From an uncultured Croceitalea sp. (GTDB lineage Bacteria > Bacteroidota > Bacteroidia > Flavobacteriales > Flavobacteriaceae), in NCBI GenBank assembly GCA_947494805.1, contig CANLWK010000001.1, forward strand, positions 124,001 through 188,000: DNA of 64,000 bases. The letters are read 5' to 3'. The position numbers and the translations under genes were made by a program. Each line of letters starts with the position of its first letter. Position 1 is the stretch's first letter. Shown piece after piece: positions 8,404-16,778 of the stretch. The notes under the pieces were generated by a model that ran no database searches, was not told the DNA's origin, and saw only the letters and a list, made by a program, of their open reading frames with translations.

Positions 8404-9144
8404 ATGATTAAATGGTTCGCAGCCATATTGGGATATACATTTTTGCGACTGCCAGGGGCCATTTTAGGTTTTTTGGTCGGCAGTTTTCTAGATAACTTTC
8501 AAAATAGCGGCAGTGGAGGAACAAGAAACGTTTTTAGGAACCTTGGTCAGCAGAGTGTCTCTCCCGCAGATTTTGAGCTGAACCTGTTATCATTGTGCTC
8601 TATTATTATCAAAGCTGACGGACAGGTTAGTCAACGTGAGCTTGATTATGTACGACAATATTTTTTGAGCACTTACGGAAAGGAAAAGGCGAACGCCATT
8701 TTTAGAACATTCAATGATGTTATCAAGAAAAGGGAGGTTTCGGCCCAACGTATTTGCGCTTATTTAAACCAACGCACAAGGTATGAAGTGCGTTTGCAGT
8801 TATTGCACTTTTTATTCGGAATTGCCCAGGCAGATGGCCAGGTCAGCAAAGCGGAGGTCAATAAACTAAAAGAACTGGCTGGGTATTTACGTATTGGCAG
8901 GGTCGATTTTGAGAGTATTATGGCCATGTTCATAAAGTCTGCAGACAACGCCTATAAAATTCTCGAAATCGAACGCAATGCTTCTGATGATGACGTGAAG
9001 AGGGCATATCGCACAATGGCCAAGAAATACCATCCTGATAAGGTCATTACAGAAAATGAAGCAATAAAAAAGGGTGCTGAAGAAAAGTTCAAAGAAGTAC
9101 AGAAAGCTTATGAGGTCATTCAGCAAGAACGAGGCATGAGTTAG
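8404..9144 (+). CDS. TerB-like and DnaJ domain membrane protein (DjlA-like)
   Basis: A 246-residue protein in three parts. An N-terminal membrane helix (MIKWFAAILGYTFLRLPGAI, then LGFLVGSFLDN) has the glycine-rich look of the DjlA transmembrane segment. A TerB-like helical domain spans residues 55-165 with two acidic repeats, KADGQVSQRELDYV and QADGQVSKAEVNKL. A C-terminal J domain covers about 178-243 (AYKILEIERNASDDDVKRAY, KKYHPDKV with the HPD tripeptide that stimulates DnaK). The same order is found in the co-chaperone DjlA of proteobacteria. It probably recruits DnaK to the inner membrane. The gene stands alone behind a clear -7 box. Confidence 0.88.
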   Translation: MIKWFAAILGYTFLRLPGAILGFLVGSFLDNFQNSGSGGTRNVFRNLGQQSVSPADFELNLLSLCSIIIKADGQVSQRELDYVRQYFLSTYGKEKANAIFRTFNDVIKKREVSAQRICAYLNQRTRYEVRLQLLHFLFGIAQADGQVSKAEVNKLKELAGYLRIGRVDFESIMAMFIKSADNAYKILEIERNASDDDVKRAYRTMAKKYHPDKVITENEAIKKGAEEKFKEVQKAYEVIQQERGMS

Positions 9145-9148
9145 ATTA

Positions 9149-9171
9149 GGAGACAGGAGACAGGAGACAGG
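9149..9171. repeat. Short tandem repeat, GGAGACA x3.3
   Basis: Three exact 7-bp units (9149-9155, 9156-9162, 9163-9169) followed by GG, directly after the stop codon of the TerB/DnaJ gene. No function is apparent; the copy number may vary between strains. Confidence 0.8.
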
Positions 9172-9203
9172 TCGCAAAAAAGTGTTATGAAGATAGCGAC
9201 GAA

Positions 9204-9311
9204 ATGAAAGTCGACACGAAAATGGGATTTGATTATACCTCATCTTTTGGTATTTTAGAAGAGTGCGCCAGCATGATAGATGAAGAGCGGTATTTGGTAT
9301 TTAGAACATAA
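9204..9311 (+). CDS. Possible small ORF, 35 residues
   Basis: ATG at 9204 to TAA at 9311 encodes a short acidic peptide ending in ILEECASMIDEERYLVFRT. Its composition is protein-like, with an amphipathic helix, but no family is recognised and no good -7 box lies directly upstream. It may be real, the remnant of a longer gene, or chance. Listed because the 184-bp gap otherwise holds only the GGAGACA repeat. Confidence 0.2.
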   Translation: MKVDTKMGFDYTSSFGILEECASMIDEERYLVFRT

Positions 9312-9328
9312 CAATTTTAATTAAAAGA

Positions 9329-9913
9329 ATGCAAGATTTTTGGTTTTACATACAACTTGGTTTAGAGCACGTGCTTGATTTCAACGCCTATGACCATATT
9401 CTGTTCTTGGCGGCCCTAGCGGTGCCATTTACGTTTAAACAATGGAAGCAGGTAATCATATTGGCGACTATTTTTACTATTGCACATTGCACATCATTGG
9501 CTTTTTCAGTGTATGATGTGTTTTCAGTAGATGTCGGATTGATTGAATTTCTGATTCCCGTCACCATTGCATTGACCGCCTTGTTCAATTTTTTAAGGGT
9601 TTTCAAAGAAGCACATACCACTGGCATTTATTTTCAATCGTTGGCTACAGCTTTCTTTGGGCTCATACACGGTTTTGGGTTTTCAAATTACTTCAACATG
9701 CTCATGGCCGAAGAAGAAAGTAAGCTAGGTCCACTATTGGGTTTTGCCACGGGGATAGAATTGTCACAGGTAACAATTATTCTTGTGGCACTGCTAATTG
9801 CCTATCTGGCACAACACTTGCTAAGGGTCAAACAGTCTATTTTTATTATAATCAGTTCCATAATCATATTCTTGATTACAATACCCATGTTGATTGAAAC
9901 GTTTCCTAAATAA
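9329..9913 (+). CDS. HupE/UreJ family membrane protein
   Basis: A 194-residue integral membrane protein with about six or seven predicted helices. It carries the family pattern near the start (GLEHVLDFNAYDHILFLAAL), FTIAHCTSLAF in helix 2-3, and FGLIHGFGFSNYF in the middle. Conserved His residues in membrane segments (LEHV, DHIL, IAHC, LIHGFG) suggest metal handling. HupE and UreJ are nickel or cobalt permeases in hydrogenase and urease clusters, but no such enzyme is encoded nearby, so the metal and partner are unknown. It may be transcribed with nothing else: gaps on both sides exceed 70 bp. Confidence 0.75.
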   Translation: MQDFWFYIQLGLEHVLDFNAYDHILFLAALAVPFTFKQWKQVIILATIFTIAHCTSLAFSVYDVFSVDVGLIEFLIPVTIALTALFNFLRVFKEAHTTGIYFQSLATAFFGLIHGFGFSNYFNMLMAEEESKLGPLLGFATGIELSQVTIILVALLIAYLAQHLLRVKQSIFIIISSIIIFLITIPMLIETFPK

Positions 9914-9941
9914 GACTTTCGTTAAAATTAAGCGAATACGG

Positions 9942-9972
9942 TTGTGAGGGTCTGTTAAAGCAGGTATATTTA
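9942..9972 (+). promoter_or_regulatory. Putative promoter of the dCMP deaminase/S41 protease pair
   Basis: TTG at 9942-9944, a 20-bp spacer, then TATATTTA at 9965-9972 (seven of eight bases of TAnnTTTG), 20 bp before the ATG at 9993. Confidence 0.4.
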
Positions 9973-9992
9973 AATATTATCCATTAACATTG

Positions 9993-10430
9993 ATGAAAGC
10001 GAGCAAGCAGGAGAAGTATGATAAAGCCTATTTACGAATGGCCAAGGAATGGGGACGACTTTCATACTGTAAAAGAAAACAGGTGGGGGCGATAATTGTC
10101 AAAGACCGCATGATTATTTCTGATGGATACAACGGCACGCCCACGGGCTTTGAAAACTTTTGCGAAGACGAAGAAGGTTATACCAAATGGTATGTGCTTC
10201 ATGCAGAGGCCAACGCTATTTTAAAAGTGGCCTCCTCAACACAGTCTTGTGAAGGAGCAACGTTGTATATTACATTATCACCTTGCCGAGAGTGCAGTAA
10301 GTTGATACATCAAGCAGGAATAAAACGAGTGGTTTATCAAACTGCTTACAAAGATGATTCTGGATTAAAATTTTTAGAAAGGGCCGGTGTAGAAATACTG
10401 CACTTGCCTATTCTTGAGGAAATGGTTTAA
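9993..10430 (+). CDS. dCMP deaminase family protein (ComEB-like)
   Basis: A 145-residue zinc-dependent deaminase. Zinc and catalytic residues are HAEANAI (H70, E72) and PCREC (C98, C101). The region YCKRKQVGAIIVKDRMIISDGYNGTPTG (read in two parts) matches the deoxycytidylate deaminase substrate pocket, and the insertion FENFCEDEEGYTKWYVLHAE is typical of dCMP deaminases rather than cytidine deaminases. It converts dCMP to dUMP for thymidylate synthesis. The ATG at 9993 is used; a TTG directly before it gives one extra codon. The S41 protease gene begins 14 bp downstream, so the two are likely one transcript, an arrangement with no obvious functional link. Confidence 0.9.
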   Translation: MKASKQEKYDKAYLRMAKEWGRLSYCKRKQVGAIIVKDRMIISDGYNGTPTGFENFCEDEEGYTKWYVLHAEANAILKVASSTQSCEGATLYITLSPCRECSKLIHQAGIKRVVYQTAYKDDSGLKFLERAGVEILHLPILEEMV

Positions 10431-10444
10431 ACTTTCATCCCCAA

Positions 10445-12070
10445 ATGAAAAAGAAATATAGCTATATACTGCCTACGTTGCTTGCCCTTGCTGTTGCCCT
10501 TGGTATTTTTATCGGTGGCAAACTGCACTTTAATGACACGCCTGAACGTCTTTTTTCTACCAATTCTAAAAAAGATAAGCTCAATCGCCTTATCGATTAC
10601 ATTGACTATGAATACGTCGATGACATTGATACTGATAGCATTGTTGATGTTACCGTAAATAATATTTTGGGCAAGTTGGACCCTCACTCCGTTTACATCC
10701 CTAGAAGTGAAATGGAGGCTGTTTCTGAAAACATGAAAGGGGATTTTGTAGGCATTGGTATTCGGTTTAATATGTACCGTGATACCTTGACAGTTGTCAG
10801 AACCATTGAAAAAGGACCAAGTGCAAAAAAGGGACTTAAATCAGGTGACAAAATATTGATGGCAGATAACGATACTTTGTTTGGCAAAAGAATACCGAAT
10901 ACTATTTTGGTCGACAAGCTAAAAGGCAATAGCGGTACCAAAGTTAAATTAAAAGTATATCGAAAGTCCGAAGACCGTTTTTTTGACGTAACGGTAAAGC
11001 GTGATGTAGTGCCTATTAAAAGTGTTGATGCTAACTTTATGTTGACCAATGATTTGGGATACATTAGAATTAACAGGTTTGCAGAATCTACTTTTAAGGA
11101 GTTTAAAAAAGCTTTGGTCGATATTGAACAACAAGGCGCTGATAAACTAGTACTTGATTTACGCGACAATCCTGGTGGGTACCTTGGTATTGCTGAAAAG
11201 ATGGCCGATGAATTCTTGAAAGATGGCAAGCTCATCTTGTTTACAAAAAATAAGAAAGGAAAAATCAATAAGGCCTACGCCACAAGTAAGGGTAGTTTTG
11301 AAAACAAGCCGGTGTATGTGTTGATAAACGAACGTTCTGCTTCGGCAAGTGAAATCATTGCCGGGGCCTTACAAGATAATGACATTGGAACCATAGTAGG
11401 TCGACGCTCTTTTGGTAAAGGTTTGGTGCAACGTGAAATGGATTTAGGTGACGGATCTGCGGTTCGTTTGACAGTATCACGTTATTATACTCCGACAGGC
11501 CGATCTATACAAAAGGCCTATGACAAAGGCCATAAAGATTATTACCAGAAGTTTATGGACCGCTACAACAGTGGTGAGCTAGTTTCAGTTGATAGCATTA
11601 AGGTGGCCGATTCGTTGAAGTTTGTAACTCCGAAGGGCAAAGTGGTCTATGGTGGTGGTGGAATCATTCCTGATGTGTTCGTGCCGATTGGTTCGTTGGA
11701 TGAAGAGCGGATTGAAAGCTTGGATTCTTCAGGTTTTTTCTCTGACTTTGTATTTAAATTTTTAGAAAAAGATAGAAATCGATTCGCAAACTATCCACAG
11801 AAAGAATTTGTAGAAGAATATCGCGTCGATGACATCATCTTTGAGCGGTTCATTGATTACTTGCTAAATGGCGGAATCAAGCTTGATTTCTATGGAAATG
11901 AAACGCGGATCAAAAGTTTTTTGAAAGCGAATATCGCAGAACAGTTATATTCGCCAAACCTAGCTTCAAAAATTAAATCAACCCAAGACAAGATGCTCAA
12001 AAGAGTATTAAAAATTGATGTTTCTGTGATGAACGCAATGGATGAAGCAATGATTCGTTCAAAAGATTGA
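10445..12070 (+). CDS. C-terminal processing peptidase, S41 family (CtpA/Prc-like)
   Basis: A 541-residue exported serine protease. The N-terminal membrane anchor or uncleaved signal lies at residues 7-25 (ILPTLLALAVALGIFIGG). A PDZ domain follows (about 90-185, GDFVGIGIRF, GDKILMADNDTLFGK), then the protease core with DLRDNPGGYLGIA. The catalytic dyad is Ser300 in NERSASASEI and Lys325 in RSFGKGLVQ; the 25-residue spacing is the family norm. A C-terminal helical extension of about 120 residues is usual in Bacteroidota homologues. It acts in the periplasm on protein C-termini. Probably co-transcribed with the dCMP deaminase gene. Confidence 0.92.
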   Translation: MKKKYSYILPTLLALAVALGIFIGGKLHFNDTPERLFSTNSKKDKLNRLIDYIDYEYVDDIDTDSIVDVTVNNILGKLDPHSVYIPRSEMEAVSENMKGDFVGIGIRFNMYRDTLTVVRTIEKGPSAKKGLKSGDKILMADNDTLFGKRIPNTILVDKLKGNSGTKVKLKVYRKSEDRFFDVTVKRDVVPIKSVDANFMLTNDLGYIRINRFAESTFKEFKKALVDIEQQGADKLVLDLRDNPGGYLGIAEKMADEFLKDGKLILFTKNKKGKINKAYATSKGSFENKPVYVLINERSASASEIIAGALQDNDIGTIVGRRSFGKGLVQREMDLGDGSAVRLTVSRYYTPTGRSIQKAYDKGHKDYYQKFMDRYNSGELVSVDSIKVADSLKFVTPKGKVVYGGGGIIPDVFVPIGSLDEERIESLDSSGFFSDFVFKFLEKDRNRFANYPQKEFVEEYRVDDIIFERFIDYLLNGGIKLDFYGNETRIKSFLKANIAEQLYSPNLASKIKSTQDKMLKRVLKIDVSVMNAMDEAMIRSKD

Positions 12071-12271
12071 TCAATCTTTGAGCTTTTCCGAGATTTTTTT
12101 AGAGGTATTAAAAATCAATAATACTACAATGGCACATAACGAGGCCATTACCCCGATACAGGCGATTAAACTATCGCCCTCAAAAGGATTTTTAAAATCC
12201 AATAGGGTGATGTTGTAAATGGCAAGTCCCAACGCCAAGAGTACTAAAATCAAAACAAAGGTCTTATTCAT
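12071..12271 (-). CDS. Small two-helix membrane protein
   Basis: Sixty-six residues with two hydrophobic helices, FVLILVLLALGLAIYNITLL (near residues 5-24) and LIACIGVMASLCAIVVLLIF (35-54), joined by a short acidic loop and ending in a basic tail KKISEKLKD. No family is recognised. It lies 5 bp downstream of the MarC gene in the same direction and is probably co-transcribed. Its stop codon abuts the convergent S41 protease gene at 12070/12071 with no spacer. Confidence 0.65.
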   Translation of the reverse strand: MNKTFVLILVLLALGLAIYNITLLDFKNPFEGDSLIACIGVMASLCAIVVLLIFNTSKKISEKLKD

Positions 12272-12276
12272 GGCAA

Positions 12277-12849
12277 CTAAAATAACTGGTTCGCATTGGC
12301 AGCAAATAACTTTACTGCGATGGCTAACAAAATTACACCAAAAACCTTTCTAATCACACTCAGTCCGTTTTTACTCAATACTCTTTCAATGCGTTTTGAT
12401 GACTTTAACACAGCATAAACAAAAATGATGTTTACTAGAATGGCGACAATGATATTTTCTACATGGTACTCTGCCCGTAACGCTAAAATAGAGGTCAATG
12501 TTCCCGCTCCGGCAATTAAAGGAAACGCAATGGGAACGACCGAGGCAGTTTCAGGTTCGTCATCTTTGAACAATTGAATGCCCAAAACCATTTCAATGGC
12601 CAAAAAGAAAATGACAAAAGCACCTGCTACGGCAAATGAATTGACATCAATACCAATAAGGTGAAGTATGCGTTCACCCACAAATAGAAATGCAATCATT
12701 ATCAAAGCGGCCACAATTGATGCCTTTTCTGACTGAATATGACCCACTTTGTTACGCAGCGATATGATAATGGGAATACTTCCCAAAATATCAATAACCG
12801 CAAAAAGCACCATACTTGCGGTGACAATTTCTTTAAAGCTAAAGTTCAT
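12277..12849 (-). CDS. MarC family integral membrane protein
   Basis: A 190-residue protein with six predicted membrane helices. Family hallmarks are the first helix with FAVIDILGSIPIII, the pattern AFVIFFLAIEMVLG, and the loop VVPIAFPLIAGAGTLTSI. MarC proteins, once thought to confer antibiotic resistance, are now regarded as membrane proteins of unknown transport function. The downstream small membrane protein begins 5 bp after it. The first ATG at 12849 is a natural start, since hydrophobic helix 1 begins about ten residues later. Confidence 0.88.
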   Translation of the reverse strand: MNFSFKEIVTASMVLFAVIDILGSIPIIISLRNKVGHIQSEKASIVAALIMIAFLFVGERILHLIGIDVNSFAVAGAFVIFFLAIEMVLGIQLFKDDEPETASVVPIAFPLIAGAGTLTSILALRAEYHVENIIVAILVNIIFVYAVLKSSKRIERVLSKNGLSVIRKVFGVILLAIAVKLFAANANQLF

Positions 12850-12942
12850 TTTTCAGGAATTAAAAGTTTGGCAAATCTACGTTGAAAAGTATGTGCCGGA
12901 TTACGAATGTGATGATTAAATTTGTAATCTATTCAGGGTATC

Positions 12943-13515
12943 ATGTTTCAGATTGATAAAACGCTTATTTCAGAAGAAATCATTGAGAACGATTTTGTCT
13001 GTAATCTTACCGCCTGTAAAGGTGCTTGTTGTGTTGATGGAGAGGCTGGCGCTCCGTTAGAAGAAAACGAAACGGAGATTTTGACAGCTATTTTTGAGAA
13101 GGTAAAACCTTACTTAAGGCCTGAGGGTATTAAAGAAATTGAAGATCAAGGAACCTTTGTAAAAGGTGAAGATGGGGATTGGGAAACCCCTTTGGTCAAC
13201 AATAGCGAATGTGCATACACTATTTTTTCTGATGGCGTTGCCAAATGCGGACTAGAGGCGGCCTATAATGATGGTGTGACCGATTGGAAAAAACCGATCT
13301 CTTGCCATTTGTATCCGGTTCGGACACGTGATTACACCGAATTTACGGCTGTCAATTACCATAAATGGGAAATCTGTGATCCTGCCTGTAGTTTGGGCAA
13401 TGAACTACAAGTGCCCATATACAAATTTGTGAAAGAAGCCTTAATTCGAAAGTTTGGTGAGGCTTGGTACGCAGAGCTTGAAAAAGTGGCTCATGAATAT
13501 ACTGCTAGACCATAG
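12943..13515 (+). CDS. DUF3109 family cysteine-rich protein
   Basis: A 190-residue soluble protein with many conserved cysteines, the defining group being CNLTACKGACCVDGEAGAP near residues 21-39, plus SECAYTIF, ISCHLYPVR and EICDPACSLG further on. The Cys arrangement resembles YkgJ-type putative zinc or iron-sulfur binding proteins. The function of DUF3109 is unknown. A TAAATTTG -7-type box at 12917-12924 precedes the ATG by 18 bp. Its 3' end overlaps the convergent sensor-kinase gene by 11 bp (13505-13515), with no terminator between them. Confidence 0.85.
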   Translation: MFQIDKTLISEEIIENDFVCNLTACKGACCVDGEAGAPLEENETEILTAIFEKVKPYLRPEGIKEIEDQGTFVKGEDGDWETPLVNNSECAYTIFSDGVAKCGLEAAYNDGVTDWKKPISCHLYPVRTRDYTEFTAVNYHKWEICDPACSLGNELQVPIYKFVKEALIRKFGEAWYAELEKVAHEYTARP

Positions 13516-15469
13516 GAATTTCCAATAGGATTTTTGTTCCTTTTGATTTGCCCTGATCATCAAATAAATCAACGATTTCTACATTAAAATCGTATTGATA
13601 GTCTTTAGCAAAATTGGCCAACCGTTCTTTGGTAATGTCAATACCTACTGATTTACGTTTGAGCACCCGGTTTTCTTTTATTTCTTCTGAGGCTTTTCTG
13701 CCCACACCATTATCCACAATGCTGATTTGCAGATGATGGCCGTCTTTTTTGGAGATATCTATCCAGAGGTTTTTTTCTCCCTCCTTTGCTGATAGTCCGT
13801 GCCAAATGGCGTTTTCTAAAAAGGGCTGTAGTACCAATGAAGGGATTTTTATTTGATCCGGATTGACATCATCTTCAACATTTATGGCATAGTCTATTTC
13901 GTTTGAAAAACGAATGTTTTCAATATTGAGATAGAGTTCAACAGTTTCAAGTTCTTCAGATAATAGGGTTTCTTTCAAAGTAGACCCTTCTAAAATTCTA
14001 CGCACCAATTTTGAGAACTTGTTAAGATAGTGGACCGCATTCTTCTTATCATTATTGATAATGTAGAGCTTTATCGAATTGAGCGAATTGAACAGAAAAT
14101 GTGGGTTCATTTGACTTCGCAGCATATGTTGTTCAAGGCCCAAAACGCGCTTTTCGTAGTTTGACTGATATTGCCGGTACATGATGAAAAGAATAGTGGC
14201 AACCAGTCCAATAACGAGCGCACTGACTAAGATGGTCGTTTTGTTTTTTCGCAACCGCAGTCGCACCAATTCGTTCTCATTGGCTAGAACAGAAATTTGG
14301 CTGTTCTTTTTTTCGCTCTCGTACCTTAAGATGAGATCGTTGATATAGCGTAGGTTTCTTTCGTTGGTGATTTCTTTATCAAATTTATTTGCCTCTTTAT
14401 AGTATTCAAGTGCTTGTTCAAAGTTGCCCTTTTTAGTTTCCAGTTCAGATAAATGGCGATTTGCATACATGACCAGACTCGGTACATTGCTTTTACTGGC
14501 CATTGTTTTGCCTTCAAGCATATCTCTCTCGGCCAAGCGATAGTTGCCAATTTCTAGTTGGGCCCACCCTGTATTGATAAGTATTGATGAGAGTATGGAC
14601 TTATCACCAATTCTTTGAGCAGGCTCAAGGAGCTGTTGCAAAAGCACTAAGGCCGCATTGGGCATATCTTGTTTCAAGTAAATTTGAGAGATACTGTTTT
14701 TGCAGATAATTCTACCGTAGTTATTGTTGATTTCATCATTGAATGCCAGTGATTTACGGTAATAATCGAGTGCTGACTCCAATTCTCCTTTTTCCTCAAA
14801 ACATTCGCCAATATTTTGATTGTTGATTGCTAACCCGAGTTTATTGGCAAGTTCGGCCTCTAATTCTAAGGCGCGTTCAAATTGGATAATGGCTAAATCG
14901 TACTGGCCTAAAGTTTGGTAAAGATTGCCAATGCAATTGAGTGAAATGTTGATGTGCCTTTTGATGTGCATCGAAGGTTCAATGACACTTTCTGCCAATT
15001 CTAAGGCACGTTGATTATAGTCGAGTGCTGTCTTTACGGCATCGGTACGCCTAAAAACAACCCCTAATAAATTTAGGCTCAACACTTTAAACTCGTCGTT
15101 GTCAATTGCTTCTGAAATCTTTAAGGCCTCTTTATGGGCAATGATGGCCTTTTTGTGCAATGAAAGGTTTCTGTAGGTAGTACCCAATTGGTTCAAGGCG
15201 TAGGCCCGTGCTTCTGGATAATTGGCTGTTACGGTCTGCTCAATAAAGGACCCTAAGAAAGTAGTGTCTCGTTTAAACGGTTTGAATGCCTCATCAATTT
15301 TTAAGTAGGTTTTTGGCTTAATGACCAAAATCTTATCTACCGCTTCTTGTTCAGGACTTTGATCTTGTGCGAACGCTATAAAACCAAGACCAAAAAAAAC
15401 AAGACCCAGAAAGCCTCTTCGTTTTGCACTTCGTAAAAGGGATGGAGGTTTTTGTTGCGGTTTAGGCAT
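13505..15469 (-). CDS. LytS-type sensor histidine kinase with TPR sensor domain
   Basis: A 654-residue protein. An N-terminal hydrophobic stretch (LGLVFFGLGFIAFAQ) probably acts as a signal peptide. About eight TPR-like helix pairs follow (residues 60-370, for example QNIGECFEEKGELESALDYY). A transmembrane helix near 403-420 (TILVSALVIGLVATILFIMY) leads to a His_kinase domain with phospho-acceptor His457 in SQMNPHFLFNSLNS and an HATPase with ENAIWHGL and DNGVGRKA. The TPR part is therefore periplasmic and suited to sensing a protein or peptide. The gene lies 9 bp downstream of the LytTR regulator gene, forming a two-component operon. Confidence 0.92.
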   Translation of the reverse strand: MPKPQQKPPSLLRSAKRRGFLGLVFFGLGFIAFAQDQSPEQEAVDKILVIKPKTYLKIDEAFKPFKRDTTFLGSFIEQTVTANYPEARAYALNQLGTTYRNLSLHKKAIIAHKEALKISEAIDNDEFKVLSLNLLGVVFRRTDAVKTALDYNQRALELAESVIEPSMHIKRHINISLNCIGNLYQTLGQYDLAIIQFERALELEAELANKLGLAINNQNIGECFEEKGELESALDYYRKSLAFNDEINNNYGRIICKNSISQIYLKQDMPNAALVLLQQLLEPAQRIGDKSILSSILINTGWAQLEIGNYRLAERDMLEGKTMASKSNVPSLVMYANRHLSELETKKGNFEQALEYYKEANKFDKEITNERNLRYINDLILRYESEKKNSQISVLANENELVRLRLRKNKTTILVSALVIGLVATILFIMYRQYQSNYEKRVLGLEQHMLRSQMNPHFLFNSLNSIKLYIINNDKKNAVHYLNKFSKLVRRILEGSTLKETLLSEELETVELYLNIENIRFSNEIDYAINVEDDVNPDQIKIPSLVLQPFLENAIWHGLSAKEGEKNLWIDISKKDGHHLQISIVDNGVGRKASEEIKENRVLKRKSVGIDITKERLANFAKDYQYDFNVEIVDLFDDQGKSKGTKILLEIPMV

Positions 15470-15478
15470 TCAGTTTGG

Positions 15479-16213
15479 TTATAGTAAGTCTAAGAAATCC
15501 GACTTCTTTTGTCGCGAGACGGGTATTTTATGGTTTGATTTTAGCACTACATAGCCATCGGTTTTTAGAAACTCCTTGATTTTGCCCAAATTGACCACAA
15601 ACGAGTTGTGAATTCTAAAAAAGGATTCAGAAGGCAGTAACTGGTTTACTTCTTTCAATTTTTTGGTCAGCAGCAATTTTTGTCCACCCTCTAGATATAA
15701 AGTGCTGTAGTTTCCATCGGATTCAACATATAGAATTTCTTCACTTTCAAGAAAGAGCAGTTTGCCATCAGTATTTATGGTAATTTTTTTTTGGAGTGAC
15801 TTAGAGTTAAAATTGATTAAAATCTTTTCAAGACGTTCGGCGGTATAGTTCTTATCGTTGAATTTTTTGATTTTAGTGATGGTATCACTTAAGTCATCAC
15901 TATCAATGGGTTTGAGCAGATAATCGATGGCTTCGTTTTTAAGTGCTTTCAGTGCATATTGATTGTAGGCAGTGGTAATGACTACAGGGAAATCTTTGTT
16001 CTTTAGGTTTTTGATAAACTGAAAACCATCCATCACGGGCATTTCTATATCTAAAAACAAACAATCGGGAGTGTTTTTTTCTAAATAGCCCAATGCTTCA
16101 TGGGCATCGGTAAAAGTGGCAATGATTTTGACTTCATCGCTTAGATTGCTCAATTCCCAACTAAGGCTTTCAAGTGCCTTTGATTCATCATCAACAAGAA
16201 CAGCTTCTAACAT
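15479..16213 (-). CDS. LytTR family response regulator
   Basis: A 244-residue regulator. The receiver domain (1-120) has the acidic pair VDDE, phospho-acceptor Asp55 in CLFLDIEMPVMDG, and the conserved Thr/Lys region VVITTAYNQYALKAL...DYLLKPI. The C-terminal LytTR DNA-binding domain (about 140-244) shows ILYVESDGNYSTLYL, SFFRIHNSFVVNLGKI and IPVSRQKKSDFL. LytTR domains bind direct repeats about 21 bp apart, and such repeats lie at 16399-16431 in the divergent intergenic region. I chose the ATG at 16213 over a TTG two codons upstream. It is first in the operon with the LytS-type kinase. No dominant -7 box was identified. Confidence 0.93.
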   Translation of the reverse strand: MLEAVLVDDESKALESLSWELSNLSDEVKIIATFTDAHEALGYLEKNTPDCLFLDIEMPVMDGFQFIKNLKNKDFPVVITTAYNQYALKALKNEAIDYLLKPIDSDDLSDTITKIKKFNDKNYTAERLEKILINFNSKSLQKKITINTDGKLLFLESEEILYVESDGNYSTLYLEGGQKLLLTKKLKEVNQLLPSESFFRIHNSFVVNLGKIKEFLKTDGYVVLKSNHKIPVSRQKKSDFLDLL

Positions 16214-16398
16214 AACCAAAAGATAGATATTCTACATTAAAATTACCATTAATATACATGTACTGCACTTAAATATGTACTATCGGACTAATATTGATTA
16301 TGGATGGTGCGATAATGAAACAAATCATCAATGTAGCCGTATTACTACAATTTCTTTGATTGTTTGCTTTTTTATGATGGTCAGTATTTTTTGAAGAC

Positions 16399-16431
16399 CC
16401 ATTCACACATTTTTTTGTACCAGTTATACAT
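16399..16431 (+). promoter_or_regulatory. Direct repeat resembling a LytTR binding site
   Basis: CCATTCACACAT (16399-16410) and CCAGTTATACAT (16420-16431) share nine of 12 bases, and their starts are exactly 21 bp apart, the spacing of LytTR/AgrA-type sites. They end 30 bp before a perfect -7 box that lacks a -33 TTG, as expected for an activator-dependent promoter. The site sits 186 bp from the divergent LytTR regulator gene. Confidence 0.5.
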
Positions 16432-16460
16432 GCCCTTTAACATTTTGATGAATGACATGG

Positions 16461-16468
16461 TATCTTTG
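16461..16468 (+). promoter_or_regulatory. -7 box (TATCTTTG) for the 38-residue peptide gene
   Basis: A perfect TAnnTTTG match 33 bp before the ATG at 16502. There is no TTG at the proper -33 distance. Confidence 0.45.
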
Positions 16469-16501
16469 AAAAGCTAAACTGTTATAAACCAAACCAATAA
16501 A

Positions 16502-16618
16502 ATGAAAAAAAGTCTAATCTTGTTTATCGCATTCTTGCTTACCCTTATGTTGGCAGTATTGAGCGAAAAGGCAGAATCAATACAGACAACAGAATTGGTT
16601 ACACTCGCAAATAAATGA
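16502..16618 (+). CDS. Small exported or membrane peptide, 38 residues
   Basis: The predicted peptide starts MKKSLILFIAFLLTLMLAVL, a strong signal peptide or single membrane helix, and continues with a short polar tail (SEKAESIQTTELVTLANK). No family is recognised. The case for a real gene is its complete transcription unit: direct repeats like a LytTR site at 16399, a perfect -7 box at 16461 and a strong terminator at 16779-16828. It is divergent from a LytTR regulator and a kinase with a periplasmic TPR domain. It could be a secreted signal, a regulator of the kinase or a small membrane protein; this is inference. Length makes homology searching weak. Confidence 0.5.
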   Translation: MKKSLILFIAFLLTLMLAVLSEKAESIQTTELVTLANK

Positions 16619-16620
16619 TT

Positions 16621-16772
16621 TTACCAACCAACGTACGGCCAACCAACATGCCTAACGCGTGTGAATACATAAATATAAATGGTCGCTATAGGCAAATTTT
16701 TGATTTGGGTTTCGGGGGAACTACCTGATAATAAATGATGCTTTGTAGTACCACGGCCGTACGGTTTGGTAA
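16621..16772. repeat. Imperfect inverted repeat pair enclosing 114 bp
   Basis: The left arm (16621-16640) is TTACCAA-CCAA-CGTACGGCC; the reverse complement of the right arm (16755-16772) is TTACCAA-AC-CGTACGGCC, so 16 bases match with a small internal difference. The element starts 3 bp after the stop of the 38-residue peptide gene and could fold as a large stem-loop in its transcript, or be a MITE-like remnant. Confidence 0.55.
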
Positions 16773-16778
16773 TACTAT

